A stretch of DNA of 64,000 nucleotides, from positions 1-64,000 of the forward strand of contig JAPKMT010000005.1 in assembly GCA_026645735.1 (NCBI GenBank), read 5' to 3'. Both the position numbers and the translations under genes were made by a program. Under the pieces are notes generated by a model. The model saw nothing but the letters and a program-made list of their open reading frames with translations, did not search any database and was not told the DNA's origin. Of the stretch, positions 43,362 through 52,295 are shown piece by piece. Every line of letters starts with the position of its first letter. Within the stretch, counting starts at the first letter, position 1. The DNA is from Flexilinea sp. GTDB lineage: Bacteria > Chloroflexota > Anaerolineae > Anaerolineales > Anaerolineaceae.

Positions 43362-44771
43362 ATGAAAAAGAAAATCATCCATTGGGGTATTCCGGTTTTG
43401 CTGACATTGCTCTTCATCGCCGGAAAAATAACAGCCTACGGTCCAATGAATGATTCTGTTGCGGCTCATGACACAGAGTCTTATTATGCTGCCGCGGCTG
43501 CTGACTTTCCATCGATTGAATTTTTTGAACAAATGCGATCTGCCACGTTGCCGCTTCTTTTTAAAATTCTTAATCCGAGCCTGGAACACACCATTCTGCT
43601 CCTTTCGGAGCCCTTTTTCGGTACAGAACCGAAACTGGCAATTCAGCCTGGAACCGAATCAATCATTCGTTTTCAAACCATTCTTTCGATAACTGCATGG
43701 ATTTTTTTCATTCTCATCCTTTGCAAGCGTTTGAATCATCCGCTATCAAAAGCATTGTTTGCAGGTATTCTCTATCTTTTCGCATTCGTACCTCAGGTCG
43801 CAGATTGGGATTCAATTTTGCTTTCTGAATCGGTTTCATTTTCCATTTTTATTATCATGATGGGGATGCTGGCAATCCTGCTTCCGAAGATTAAGAAGAA
43901 ATCTTTTTGTTTATCTGACTTTCTGCTCAGTTTGTTATTCTTTCTGATAGCTATGCTATGGCTTTTCACACGGGATACTAATGCATATTTTATTTTATTT
44001 CTCGCTGCCGCTTTTCTTATGATTTCAATCATTTTATGGTTTCGTAACAAATCGTTTCCGGTTATTGCCATGCTTCTGGCCATTTTTTTAAGCGGAGTAT
44101 TCCTCTTTCAACAGCATACTTTCAAAAAAAGCGAGCGCTGGCTGCTTCCTTTTTTGAATAATATGTCCACGAACGTCTTCCCATATCCGGAACGAACAGC
44201 TTTTTTTGAAAAAAAGGGGATGCCGGTCAATGATGAAATTCTGTCACAAACCGGATCAGCGGAATATAACAACCTCTATGATCAGACAGAATTCATCTCC
44301 TGGGCGAAAGAAAATGGACTTTCTGCTTATACAGCCTTTTTACTGGACATGCCGCTCTGGTCTGTCCTGCAGATCTATTTGAATCTCGATCTCTTTTTTG
44401 AAGAAAACTTACAACCGTTCTTCTTTGGAGGTTCCACTGAGAAACCACATTGGGCTGATTCCATCGGGAACTTGCTTCACCCGCTTTCTGCTGCAACCAT
44501 CCTGATTGATTTTCTGCTGATTTTTATCCTGATTCGAATCGATTTCTTGAAACAAGATGACACTCTCAGAAATTGGACAATATTCTGCATGATTTTATTT
44601 TTGGGAGGTATTTTGCTGATGTCGTTATCCTTTCTTGGGGAAGTGCGTTCCATCTGGCGGCATGTTCTCTCCGGAGTCTTTCCACTCCGATTGGTCCTTT
44701 GGATTCTGATTGTCGTAATTTTGGATCAGACATTCAGTTTAAAATCTGCATGTAAAACCACCGGGGAATGA
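43362..44771 (+). CDS. polytopic membrane protein of unknown function
   Basis: A 469-residue protein with about ten transmembrane segments. DTESYYAAAAADFP (about 32-45) in the first outside loop, LLSESVSFSIF (about 155-165) and TRDTNAYF recall GT-C-like membrane proteins, but the relationship is weak. I start at the ATG at 43362, with AGAAGGA upstream. It follows the GH13 gene by 95 bp and may be cotranscribed. No specific function can be assigned. Confidence 0.6.
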   Translation: MKKKIIHWGIPVLLTLLFIAGKITAYGPMNDSVAAHDTESYYAAAAADFPSIEFFEQMRSATLPLLFKILNPSLEHTILLLSEPFFGTEPKLAIQPGTESIIRFQTILSITAWIFFILILCKRLNHPLSKALFAGILYLFAFVPQVADWDSILLSESVSFSIFIIMMGMLAILLPKIKKKSFCLSDFLLSLLFFLIAMLWLFTRDTNAYFILFLAAAFLMISIILWFRNKSFPVIAMLLAIFLSGVFLFQQHTFKKSERWLLPFLNNMSTNVFPYPERTAFFEKKGMPVNDEILSQTGSAEYNNLYDQTEFISWAKENGLSAYTAFLLDMPLWSVLQIYLNLDLFFEENLQPFFFGGSTEKPHWADSIGNLLHPLSAATILIDFLLIFILIRIDFLKQDDTLRNWTIFCMILFLGGILLMSLSFLGEVRSIWRHVLSGVFPLRLVLWILIVVILDQTFSLKSACKTTGE

Positions 44772-44976
44772 ATATCTAATTTTTCACTCAATATATCGCG
44801 ATTTTATCCAACCGTACAAATCACGCGCAAAACAACAACGACAAAGATTCTTCCTGTCCATAGAGTTAAAATACTGTTTTCTGCAAATGAATGCAAATCT
44901 GACTGCATTTTCTGGTAGAATTCGATCAAAGTTTTTACAATTTCATCCCGGATGGGATCGACAGGAGTGAGTAAAA

Positions 44977-45738
44977 ATGAGAAAACCAATGATTGCAGGC
45001 AACTGGAAAATGAACAAAACCGTTGCTGATGCTGTGAAACTGATTAATGAATTGCTGCCGGAATTACAGGCACAAACCGCAGTAGATCGCGTCGTATGTC
45101 CTCCATTTACCGCATTGTACAAAGTTTCGGAGCTGCTGAAAAACAGCGGCATCGGATGCGGTGCTCAGGACCTTTTTTGGGAAGCGAAAGGTGCATTCAC
45201 CGGAGAAATTGCGCCTGACATGATCGCTGAACTCGGCGAGTATGTCATCATCGGACACAGTGAGCGTAGAACTTACTTTGGTGAAACCGATGAAACCGTC
45301 AACAAAAAAGTTCTTGCTGCATTATCAATCGGATTGACCCCGATTGTTTGTGTAGGAGAGACACTGGCTGAAAATCAGTCAGGAGAAACTGAATCTGTTG
45401 TTACACGCCAAATTCAAAATGGTTTAAAAAATCTTTCTGTCGCTGATGCAGAAAAGATCATCATTGCTTACGAACCAGTCTGGGCAATCGGTACCGGCCT
45501 GGCCGCTACCGGTCCGCAGGCGAACCAGGTCATTGCGGATTACATCCGAAAACCGTATTCTGCGATGTACGGCGAGGTTGCTGCACAGGCAATCCGTGTC
45601 CTCTATGGTGGATCGGTCAAAGGAAACAACGCAGCGGAGTTCTTCGGCCAACCGGACATCGATGGAGCTCTGGTCGGAGGAGCAAGTCTGAAGAAACCTG
45701 ATTTTATGGAAATCGTCAACGCTGCAGCCGTTTTATAA
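44977..45738 (+). CDS. tpiA: triosephosphate isomerase
   Basis: A 253-residue TIM with the active-site signatures GNWKMN (about 7-12), IGHSERR (about 94-100, catalytic H), YEPVWAIGTG (about 166-175, catalytic E) and LYGGSVKGNNAAEF (about 209-222, phosphate-binding). It interconverts dihydroxyacetone phosphate and glyceraldehyde-3-phosphate in glycolysis. CAGGAG precedes the ATG. A clear terminator follows. Neighbouring genes are not glycolytic. Confidence 0.97.
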   Translation: MRKPMIAGNWKMNKTVADAVKLINELLPELQAQTAVDRVVCPPFTALYKVSELLKNSGIGCGAQDLFWEAKGAFTGEIAPDMIAELGEYVIIGHSERRTYFGETDETVNKKVLAALSIGLTPIVCVGETLAENQSGETESVVTRQIQNGLKNLSVADAEKIIIAYEPVWAIGTGLAATGPQANQVIADYIRKPYSAMYGEVAAQAIRVLYGGSVKGNNAAEFFGQPDIDGALVGGASLKKPDFMEIVNAAAVL

Positions 45739-45761
45739 CCAGCGCTGTGCTCTGATATATG

Positions 45762-45785
45762 GGGCGGGAAACCGCCCTTTTTTAT
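45762..45785 (+). terminator. tpiA terminator
   Basis: GGGCGG-GAAA-CCGCCC with six following T residues, 24 bp after the stop codon. Confidence 0.95.
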
Positions 45786-45888
45786 TTAAGAAAAACAGTA
45801 AAAATTCAGCGTGATCCGATTTTTGGCACAAATATTGCTCCAGTATTGATAGATCAGAGTATTGATCAATTCTAATCGGGGAGTTGAT

Positions 45889-46713
45889 ATGGCAAAAAGA
45901 AGAGCCCTGGGCGTCGACATCAGTCATTGGCAGGGAGAAGTTGATTTCACAATGACCAAGAGAGCAGGCGCTTCTTTTGTTATCGTAAAAGCATGCCAGA
46001 ATCTTTGGCCAGATGACCAATTCGCTCGAAGCTGGGAAAACGCGAAGAAAGCAAATTTACTGCGCGGAGCCTACCATTTTTTTGATATGCGAGATGGCTC
46101 AGCTAATGCCAAGCAGCAAGCCAGATATTTTGCTGATCTGTTACAAGATGATATGGGTGAGCTTCGGCCAGTTCTTGATTTTGAAAGTCCCGGCATCAAC
46201 GGTTATCCTGAAATTCCAGAACATGATGAAGCAGTCCGCATTGTGACGCAATTTATGGAAGCATTCTATCAGAAGACAAATGTCTATCCTATGCTGTACA
46301 CGAATCTTTGCGGGGTAGAAAGGCTTTCACCGCTGACTGAATTTTTATCCACGAAAGAACTCTGGATTGCCTGGTATTACACAAAATCCAGAACGCCAAA
46401 ATATGGCAGTTGGCCAAATTGGCGAATCTGGCAGTATAAAGCGACGGGGAATGGACATCTGTTTGGTGTTGAATCCAACGGATTGGACATGAACGCTTTC
46501 AATGGGACCGAGGAAGATTTATATCAATATGCAAATTCTTTGGGAATCTCCAAATCAACCTTAAAGATGCAGAAAAGTTTCTTTTTCCCAAAGCAATCAG
46601 CAACCGAGTCGCCATTTTTTATGGATCCACAGCTAACAATACCGGAAGTGAATTCTTCGAATAAAACAGCATCAAAAAATAAACAAAACTTCATCAGTAA
46701 TATGTTTTTCTGA
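45889..46713 (+). CDS. GH25 family muramidase (lysozyme)
   Basis: A 274-residue protein with the GH25 barrel: GVDISHWQGEVDF (about 8-20), KACQNL, the catalytic D-x-E in RPVLDFESPGIN (about 101-112) and WIAWYY. The enzyme cleaves N-acetylmuramic-GlcNAc bonds of peptidoglycan. I start at the ATG at 45889, with GGGGAG upstream. The first residues (MAKRRALGVD) run directly into the catalytic domain, so no signal peptide is seen and export is unexplained. The C-terminal 60 residues are Ser/Asn/Lys-rich and disordered-looking. A terminator follows. Confidence 0.85.
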   Translation: MAKRRALGVDISHWQGEVDFTMTKRAGASFVIVKACQNLWPDDQFARSWENAKKANLLRGAYHFFDMRDGSANAKQQARYFADLLQDDMGELRPVLDFESPGINGYPEIPEHDEAVRIVTQFMEAFYQKTNVYPMLYTNLCGVERLSPLTEFLSTKELWIAWYYTKSRTPKYGSWPNWRIWQYKATGNGHLFGVESNGLDMNAFNGTEEDLYQYANSLGISKSTLKMQKSFFFPKQSATESPFFMDPQLTIPEVNSSNKTASKNKQNFISNMFF

Positions 46714-46764
46714 CAACGACTACATCCTCCTGTTCAATTTCGAACAAGTTTTCCAACATTGCAA

Positions 46765-46798
46765 GTAAAGCGCCTCCTGAAGGGGGCGTTTTACTTTT
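46765..46798 (+). terminator. GH25 gene terminator
   Basis: GTAAA-CGCC stem with GGGGCG-TTTAC followed by TTTT, about 50 bp after the stop codon. Confidence 0.8.
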
Positions 46799-46832
46799 CG
46801 GATTGCTGACAGGAAACCATTTAAAACAAAAG

Positions 46833-46905
46833 AGCCAACAAGGAGGATCGAACTCCTGACCTGACGTTTACGAAACGCCTGCTCTACCAACTGAGCTATG
46901 TTGGC
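46833..46905 (-). tRNA. tRNA-Thr (anticodon CGT)
   Basis: A 73-nt cloverleaf on the minus strand: acceptor GCCAACA/TGTTGGC, D arm GCTC-AGTTGGTA-GAGC, anticodon stem GGCGT/ACGTC with loop TTCGTAA (anticodon CGT, reading ACG) and T arm with GTTCGATCC. The 3' CCA is not encoded and must be added after transcription, fitting the CCA-type enzyme at 61218. Confidence 0.95.
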
Positions 46906-46984
46906 TTGGTAAAAAAATTTTTCTTTTATCAGGCCCCAATTATACCAGCTCATTTCTCAAAAATGAAGAAATCTGACAAGCGTT

Positions 46985-47108
46985 GAGCGATTCGAAGTAA
47001 GGAAAAAAAATAATTGTTGTTGTGGTGAATTTACGCTTCGCGTAAATTCACCACAACAACATATTTTCTCTCGCTATTTGAAAAGCATACCCTTATTTCA
47101 AATTGCTG
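46985..47108. mobile_element. MITE-like element copy 5 with exact 9-bp target duplication
   Basis: The ends are GAGCGATTCGAAGTAAGG on the left and CCTTATTTCAAATTGCTG on the right, 124 bp apart. The hairpin at 47015-47061 has arms ending GGTGAATTTACGC around TTC, a different arm sequence from the other copies but perfectly self-complementary. ACAAGCGTT occurs directly before (46976-46984) and directly after (47109-47117), an exact 9-bp target-site duplication. Confidence 0.93.
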
Positions 47109-47192
47109 ACAAGCGTTTACCAAACTTGCACCATCGATTTCCAGTAACCCAAAAGCCTGTTTTTTTAACCATCAATTCATGAAATGGAAAAT

Positions 47193-47213
47193 GGAAAGAA
47201 TTGAATTCTTTCC
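47193..47213 (-). terminator. palindrome downstream of dinB
   Basis: GGAAAGAATT and AATTCTTTCC around a single base form a perfect 10-bp stem, 38 bp past the dinB stop codon. ATTTTCC follows on the minus strand. A weak terminator is likely. Confidence 0.5.
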
Positions 47214-47250
47214 GTATTTAGCGTTTCCTTGTTTCGGATATTTCCTATGC

Positions 47251-48441
47251 TCAGGATTCTTTTTCAAGGTCGATTCCGCGTTTTAGACTTTTTCTGCCAT
47301 ATTTATTGCGGATCTGATCAACTGCCTGCAGCAATCGGTCCTCTTTTTCAGAAGGCGATTGAAATAATGATAACTGTGCTGTTTCATCTTCAAATCCAGA
47401 TACAGCCAGACCAATCAATCGAACCGGCCTTGGTTCATGCTGCCAGATCTCTGAAAACAATTTTTGAGCCTGGTCGTTGATCAGTGAATCCTGACAAATT
47501 TTTTGTCCCAATTTAATTTGACGTGAGATGGTAACAAAATTTTCCCATCGGACTTTAAGGCGCACTGTATCTCCGCGCAGATTCATCTGTCGCAACCGGA
47601 ATCCGATCTGTTCGGATTGCTGCAAAAGTTTCTTTCGCAGAACTGCCTCATCAGTAACATCATGAAAAAAGGTTGTTTCCTGGCTGACAGATTTAGCCGG
47701 GGCGGGATCAGAATTTACGATGCTGGTATCAATTCCGTTCGCTCTTTCATGGATCTCTGCCGCATTTTTACCAAAAATCTTTTCCAGCTGATCTACCGGA
47801 AAGGAAGCCAACTGCCCAATTCGGTATATGCCTCGGCTCTGCAGCAGTTTTTCGGTTTTATCACCGATTCCCCATAATTCTCCAACCGGAAGCGGTGAAA
47901 GAAATCCAGCTTCATTGCCAGCATCAATGCAATTGATGGAATTCGGATATGTGTCCTTTTTGGTCTGTTTTTTTCCTACTGTGTTAGCTACTTTGGCAAC
48001 CAGTTTATTGGTTGCTGTCCCAAATGAACAGGGTAAGGACGTTTTGGCATGGATTTCTGATTGAATCGCCAACGCAATCTCGCGGTTCTTTTCGGGAAGG
48101 TCGGATACATCTAAAAAAGCCTCATCAACGGATACTTGTTCCATCAGTGGAGTCCAGTTGCGTAAAATATCCATTACTGCTTCTGATTTCTCCTGATAGA
48201 AGTGAAATCCGCTGTGAACAATTACCAGATTGGGGCAAATACGAACAGCTTGTGCCATCGGCATGGCGGAATGAATCCCCAACTTCCGCGCCGGATAGGA
48301 ACAGGAAGAGACAACGCTGCGATGGCCTGGATCTCCGCCCACAGCAAAAGCTTTTCCCTTCAATGCCGGATTCAGTTGTTCCTCCACAGCACAAAAGAAA
48401 GCATCCAAATCCACATGCAAAATCTTTCGCTGGTGTCCCAT
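47251..48441 (-). CDS. dinB: DNA polymerase IV
   Basis: A 396-residue Y-family polymerase. HVDLDAFFCAVEEQLNP (about 9-25) and SVDEAFLDVSDL (about 104-115) hold the catalytic Asp and Glu residues. A helix-hairpin-helix thumb (ELWGIGDKTEKLLQSRGI) and little-finger domain follow. It performs translesion synthesis. TATAAT on the minus strand ends 7 bases before the ATG, with no Shine-Dalgarno, so the transcript is probably leaderless. An inverted repeat ATGTTCTA/TAGAACAT brackets the -10 box and may be a repressor site. Confidence 0.95.
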   Translation of the reverse strand: MGHQRKILHVDLDAFFCAVEEQLNPALKGKAFAVGGDPGHRSVVSSCSYPARKLGIHSAMPMAQAVRICPNLVIVHSGFHFYQEKSEAVMDILRNWTPLMEQVSVDEAFLDVSDLPEKNREIALAIQSEIHAKTSLPCSFGTATNKLVAKVANTVGKKQTKKDTYPNSINCIDAGNEAGFLSPLPVGELWGIGDKTEKLLQSRGIYRIGQLASFPVDQLEKIFGKNAAEIHERANGIDTSIVNSDPAPAKSVSQETTFFHDVTDEAVLRKKLLQQSEQIGFRLRQMNLRGDTVRLKVRWENFVTISRQIKLGQKICQDSLINDQAQKLFSEIWQHEPRPVRLIGLAVSGFEDETAQLSLFQSPSEKEDRLLQAVDQIRNKYGRKSLKRGIDLEKES

Positions 48442-48470
48442 ATGTTCTATTATAACAAAAATTAGAACAT
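48442..48470 (-). promoter_or_regulatory. dinB promoter and inverted repeat
   Basis: ATGTTCTA (48442-48449) and TAGAACAT (48463-48470) are perfect complements separated by 13 bp, and the -10 box TATAAT (48454-48449) overlaps one arm. The GTTC/GAAC cores resemble SOS boxes but the spacing is wider than a standard LexA site. Confidence 0.5.
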
Positions 48471-48484
48471 TATTGCAGCTTTCC

Positions 48485-48605
48485 CGGTAATTCGAAATCC
48501 AGACTGGGTTTTCGAATCAATCAGGAATAACTTGTTGTTGTGATGTTTTTGCGCTTCGCGCAAAAACATCACAACAATGATTCCATCTTCGATTTTAAAT
48601 TGCTG
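48485..48605. mobile_element. MITE-like element copy 6 (hairpin 48535-48577)
   Basis: A 121-bp element with left end CGGTAATTCGAAAT and right end ATTTTAAATTGCTG. The hairpin arms, ending GTGATGTTTTTGCGC, flank a TTC loop. It lies between dinB and the flavin reductase gene. The flanking 9-mers are only partly similar. Confidence 0.85.
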
Positions 48606-48618
48606 CCTTTGCCCCAGC

Positions 48619-49125
48619 TCAGACCGCCTGGAGAACCTGCAACACTTCGCCCATATACATACGATGATAATCTTCTTCGGGATAACTCAACGCAATTTTA
48701 TCGTCCAGGAAAAGGGATTTGTCGAAATCCTGATAATAGAGTTTCCGGCAGATCATGACGAGATTGGCTTCCTGAATGTAAGGGGTTTCCAAATCTCCAA
48801 AACTGACAGAAAGCCCGCAGGCCTGCAATTTATCCATATCCCGACCGCTCTTTGTCCCACAGAGCGCTTTTTGTTCTTTCCATTCATCTCCAAGCACCGA
48901 TACGGAAAAGGAATCATACCGATCCATGAATTCTTTGGTATAGCGGGAAGGGCGGACATAGACGGTACAAACCGGCCAACGCCACAGATACCCCAATCCA
49001 CCCCAGCCGATCGTCATGGTATTGTATGCGCTGCGGCTGCCCGCAGTCAGTAAAGGGGTACCTTTTGAAAAAAATTGAAATATATCCAGAGACACATTCT
49101 TAATATCTAAGGATTGCAGAACCAT
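48619..49125 (-). CDS. flavin reductase family protein
   Basis: A 168-residue split-barrel FMN-binding protein. PLLTAGSRSAYNTMTIGWGGLGYLW (about 24-48), VYVRPSRYTKEFMDRYDSFSVSVLG (about 55-79) and the central ACGLSVSF are typical of the flavin reductase-like domain. It likely binds FMN. The substrate is unknown. GAGAGGAG precedes the ATG. Genes nearby are unrelated. Confidence 0.88.
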   Translation of the reverse strand: MVLQSLDIKNVSLDIFQFFSKGTPLLTAGSRSAYNTMTIGWGGLGYLWRWPVCTVYVRPSRYTKEFMDRYDSFSVSVLGDEWKEQKALCGTKSGRDMDKLQACGLSVSFGDLETPYIQEANLVMICRKLYYQDFDKSLFLDDKIALSYPEEDYHRMYMGEVLQVLQAV

Positions 49126-49387
49126 TTTCCGAAACTCCTCTCGTTTTCGTGGTAAAAAATAAAATTCTTGATTTTTAAATACAGAGATTCTTTAATCATT
49201 ATAATAAATTCAATAAAACTATTGATCGTGAATGTAGCTAATAATATTTTTTTGTAGGATGAAAACGTTTGTCAACAACCAGACGGAAATTACCATCATT
49301 TTGCCCAAAGAAAATACACAATCAAGAACGCGAAAAACGGGATCTTTTACCTCTTTGTTATAAATGTGATCGATGATTTCAAACAGC

Positions 49388-49702
49388 TCACCCCAGTTTG
49401 ATTTCTTCGCTCTGAAAGACGCCTTCGATTTTCAGCGATTTTAATCCAAGAACGGAGCTCAGCTCGATGCGGAAATCCCGATTTTGCGGGAATTTGATCT
49501 TATCCGAATAGTAAACCGCAATCCCATCCACTATCTCCATCCGGAAATTTACCTTGTCGGTAGGTTCTCCCATCCGAACTTTCATATAATTCAAATTGGA
49601 GCAACTGCAGGTATGCGTCTGAACGACCTGACGTTCCAGAATAATCGCCGAACAACCTTTTTTGTCCAACCATTTTTTAGCTTCAGGAGTAATTATGAGC
49701 AT
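49388..49702 (-). CDS. small HesB/CC-Se-motif-like protein
   Basis: A 104-residue protein with the N-terminal pattern ITPEAKKWLDKKGCSAIILE and HTCSCSN (about 30-36), then VDGIAVYYSD (about 58-67). This resembles the HesB-related CC/Se-motif family in which the Cys pair can be selenocysteine. Here C-S-C replaces the usual adjacent pair. A metal or redox role is possible but unproven. AAAGGATG precedes the ATG. It lies 34 bp from the ZIP transporter gene and may be cotranscribed. Confidence 0.6.
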   Translation of the reverse strand: MLIITPEAKKWLDKKGCSAIILERQVVQTHTCSCSNLNYMKVRMGEPTDKVNFRMEIVDGIAVYYSDKIKFPQNRDFRIELSSVLGLKSLKIEGVFQSEEIKLG

Positions 49703-49736
49703 AAGTTCATCCTTTCGGACATGGTCTGATCGTCAA

Positions 49737-50540
49737 TTAGCTAAAAGCCACATCCAATAACATCATTACGGCAAAACCAACCATCAGCGCCAAGGTAGGC
49801 AAGTCAGATCCTTCTGATTCAGCCTCCGGTATTAATTCTTCTGATGTAACAAATATCATCGCCCCGGCTGCAAAAGACAGTGCATATGGCAGCAGCGGTT
49901 GGATGAAATAAACAGCAGCGGCACCGATGACAGCGCTGATAGGTTCAACCAGTCCTGAAAATTGTCCCCAGAAAAAGCTTTTCCACCGGGAAATGCCTTC
50001 CCCGCGCAGAGGAGCAGAGACTGCCAGGCCTTCAGGAAAATTTTGAATTCCAATTCCAACAGCCAGTGAAAGCGCAGCAGCGATATAGGACGCATCATTA
50101 TGAATTGCAGCTGCGCCAAAGGCTACGCCAACTGCCAGACCTTCCGGGATATTGTGAAGCGTAACTGCAAGAACCAGTAACAAACTGCGGCTTAGACTGG
50201 ACTTCGATCCTTCCGCCTCTTCCGTATTCATATGCAAATGCGGGATATATTTATCCACTGCCCACAAAAAAAAGCCACCCAACAAGAAACCAGTCACAGC
50301 AGGAAACCAGGCCGGCGCGTCGCCTCCTCGAGAAGCCTCAATTGCAGGCAACAGAAGCGAGAAGAAACTTGCTGCAATCATCACACCTGCTGCAAAACCA
50401 AGCGCGAGGTTCAGCATCTTTTTAGAAATCTGTTTGGAAGTAAAGACAATCCCTGCTCCCAGAGCTGTCATTCCCCAGGTGTAAGTCGTTGCGATCAGCG
50501 CTTGGACGATTGGCGGGTATTGGGCAAAAAATTGGATCAT
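49737..50540 (-). CDS. ZIP family metal transporter (GufA-like)
   Basis: A 267-residue membrane protein with eight transmembrane segments. The metal path is marked by HNIPEG (about 128-133) and QNFPEG (about 167-172), with a His-containing loop (YIPHLHMNTEE, about 98-108) between segments 3 and 4. It imports zinc or another divalent metal. AAAAAAGGAG precedes the ATG. Confidence 0.93.
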   Translation of the reverse strand: MIQFFAQYPPIVQALIATTYTWGMTALGAGIVFTSKQISKKMLNLALGFAAGVMIAASFFSLLLPAIEASRGGDAPAWFPAVTGFLLGGFFLWAVDKYIPHLHMNTEEAEGSKSSLSRSLLLVLAVTLHNIPEGLAVGVAFGAAAIHNDASYIAAALSLAVGIGIQNFPEGLAVSAPLRGEGISRWKSFFWGQFSGLVEPISAVIGAAAVYFIQPLLPYALSFAAGAMIFVTSEELIPEAESEGSDLPTLALMVGFAVMMLLDVAFS

Positions 50541-50668
50541 AAAATTTTTCTCCTTTTTTCGGCAGTTTTGCTTTTATTAACTTTACTCAGCATTTCAAAG
50601 AAGCTGTTGAAACTCTGTATCTTATTATCATAAACGAATATTTATTAAATTAGCCTAAACATGAAACA

Positions 50669-50789
50669 ATAATTCGAAATTTGAAACAACCTTTCGAATC
50701 GATTGAAAGAACTTGTTGTTGTGTTGTTTTTGCGCTTCGCGCAAAAACAACACAACAATATATACTTTTTCGCATATTTCGAATGGCTG
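50669..50789. mobile_element. MITE-like element copy 7 with near-exact target duplication
   Basis: A 121-bp element with left end CAATAATTCGAAAT and right end ATATTTCGAATGGCTG. The perfect hairpin at 50716-50758 has 20-bp arms and a TTC loop. The flanking 9-mers AACATGAAA and AACAAGAAA match at 8 of 9 positions. Confidence 0.9.
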
Positions 50790-50852
50790 AACAAGAAACA
50801 TTCCTATTCAATCGGAATGCGGTTTTAAATCATTGCTCCAGAAAAACGCATT

Positions 50853-52094
50853 TTATTTCATAAGGACACAAAGTGCTGAAACTTTTGCAGTATTCGGTTC
50901 TGTGTCAAAAGGAATGATGCTTTTGATGGAAAAACCACAGGGCAGGAAGCGGGCAAGATCTCTCGCAATCATCGCCGGATCATGGCCAATATAGAAAATC
51001 GTATCCGCCTTACACCGGTCGATTTCAGTAATGGTTTCCTTGGATAACCCGGATGATTCTGTTTCACAGACGACAATCTTGACTTTGTCTTTCAATCCCG
51101 GGATGATCATCTCTGGTTTTCCAAGATACAGATCGACATTATCAAATGCATCAAGATTTAAAACAAAATCCTCAGCAATCGATTCAACCTCATCCTGTGC
51201 CATGACTTTTCGACAGCGGCTCGCGAACCATTTACTCCAGAAGCCTGTCCTGCAATTCAGATTTAGTACATTATAGACGTCGTTAGATGGAATCCAAACG
51301 GAAAGTTCCTCACACAATTGATTCATAATGTCAGGATTCGGGTAGAAAATGGCATCATCAGATGCAGCAACGGTGGTCCCGGCAAAAGTTTGTTCTATAG
51401 TACTGTCACCAGCGATCACATAGGAATTGGCCGGGCTCGAATAAACGATCGAGATTGGGATATCGACTTCCACTTCATTTTCCGGTTTTTCCGTATCGCC
51501 GCGCAGAATTAATTGAAGCTCCTCTTGATCTCCCTCTCGGATCTCGGCTTCAGCAATACCGGTTTCCGGATCAAAGGATAAGATCGGGATTAACTGATTG
51601 ATATTTTCAGAACAGATCGGACAGGATTTAATGGAAAGCCATTCTCTTTCGTCCAATGTGGGCAGACACAAACTCCCGTCTTCACCGACGAAAAAGCGGA
51701 TATTTCTGCGGTAATTAAATACCTTCGGAGAAGGTATAATCGGCTGCAGCAAGTTTTCAGGATTTGCAATTTTCCCGATTCGCGCTAATTGATCGGATAA
51801 TATTTTCTTTTTTTCCGCCAATTGTTCAGGGTAATCCAAAAATTGCAGTTGACAGCCGGAACACATTCCGAATAACGGGCAAAGTGGATCGATACGTCTG
51901 TTTGAAGGTTCCAGGATATCAATCAGCTCCCCTGTGACAAACCGGTTTTCCGATTTAAAATACCGGATCAATGCCAATTCCTCCGGTATAATTCCTTTTA
52001 CAAAAACAACTCTTCCGTCAGCCAATCTTCCCAAAGCAGCCCCGCCATTCGACAACGTATGAAAACGTACTTTTTCGATGATTGAGTCTGTCAT
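50853..52094 (-). CDS. RlmD/RumA-like rRNA uracil methyltransferase homologue lacking the catalytic Cys
   Basis: A 413-residue protein with an N-terminal TRAM domain (about 1-60), the iron-sulfur cysteines in CPLFGMCSGCQLQFLDY (about 73-89) and CPIC (about 156), and a C-terminal Rossmann domain. In active RlmD/TrmA enzymes the nucleophile lies in a (V/I)Y(I/V)SCNP..(L/F).RD motif. Here it reads FYIGHDPAMIARD (about 368-380), with Cys replaced. The DPPR motif is also changed to ETESSG. The protein may be a non-catalytic RNA-binding paralogue. I start at the ATG at 52094, after TAGGAG; a longer frame has no ribosome site. Confidence 0.75.
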   Translation of the reverse strand: MTDSIIEKVRFHTLSNGGAALGRLADGRVVFVKGIIPEELALIRYFKSENRFVTGELIDILEPSNRRIDPLCPLFGMCSGCQLQFLDYPEQLAEKKKILSDQLARIGKIANPENLLQPIIPSPKVFNYRRNIRFFVGEDGSLCLPTLDEREWLSIKSCPICSENINQLIPILSFDPETGIAEAEIREGDQEELQLILRGDTEKPENEVEVDIPISIVYSSPANSYVIAGDSTIEQTFAGTTVAASDDAIFYPNPDIMNQLCEELSVWIPSNDVYNVLNLNCRTGFWSKWFASRCRKVMAQDEVESIAEDFVLNLDAFDNVDLYLGKPEMIIPGLKDKVKIVVCETESSGLSKETITEIDRCKADTIFYIGHDPAMIARDLARFLPCGFSIKSIIPFDTEPNTAKVSALCVLMK

Positions 52095-52295
52095 AACTGC
52101 ATTTCTCCTATGATCTGAAAATAAAAAATCCAGATCCGAAAAAGAATTCAATTTTTAAAAGAAAACACCGATTCGAATCCAGTTATGGTTTACTGCAATA
52201 AATCAGGATAACTTTTCCAAAAAATGGATTGCAGAGAAACTGAGGAAAATTATAATTGCTATCATGATGAGATTCAAAAATAAGTTCATTCAAAA

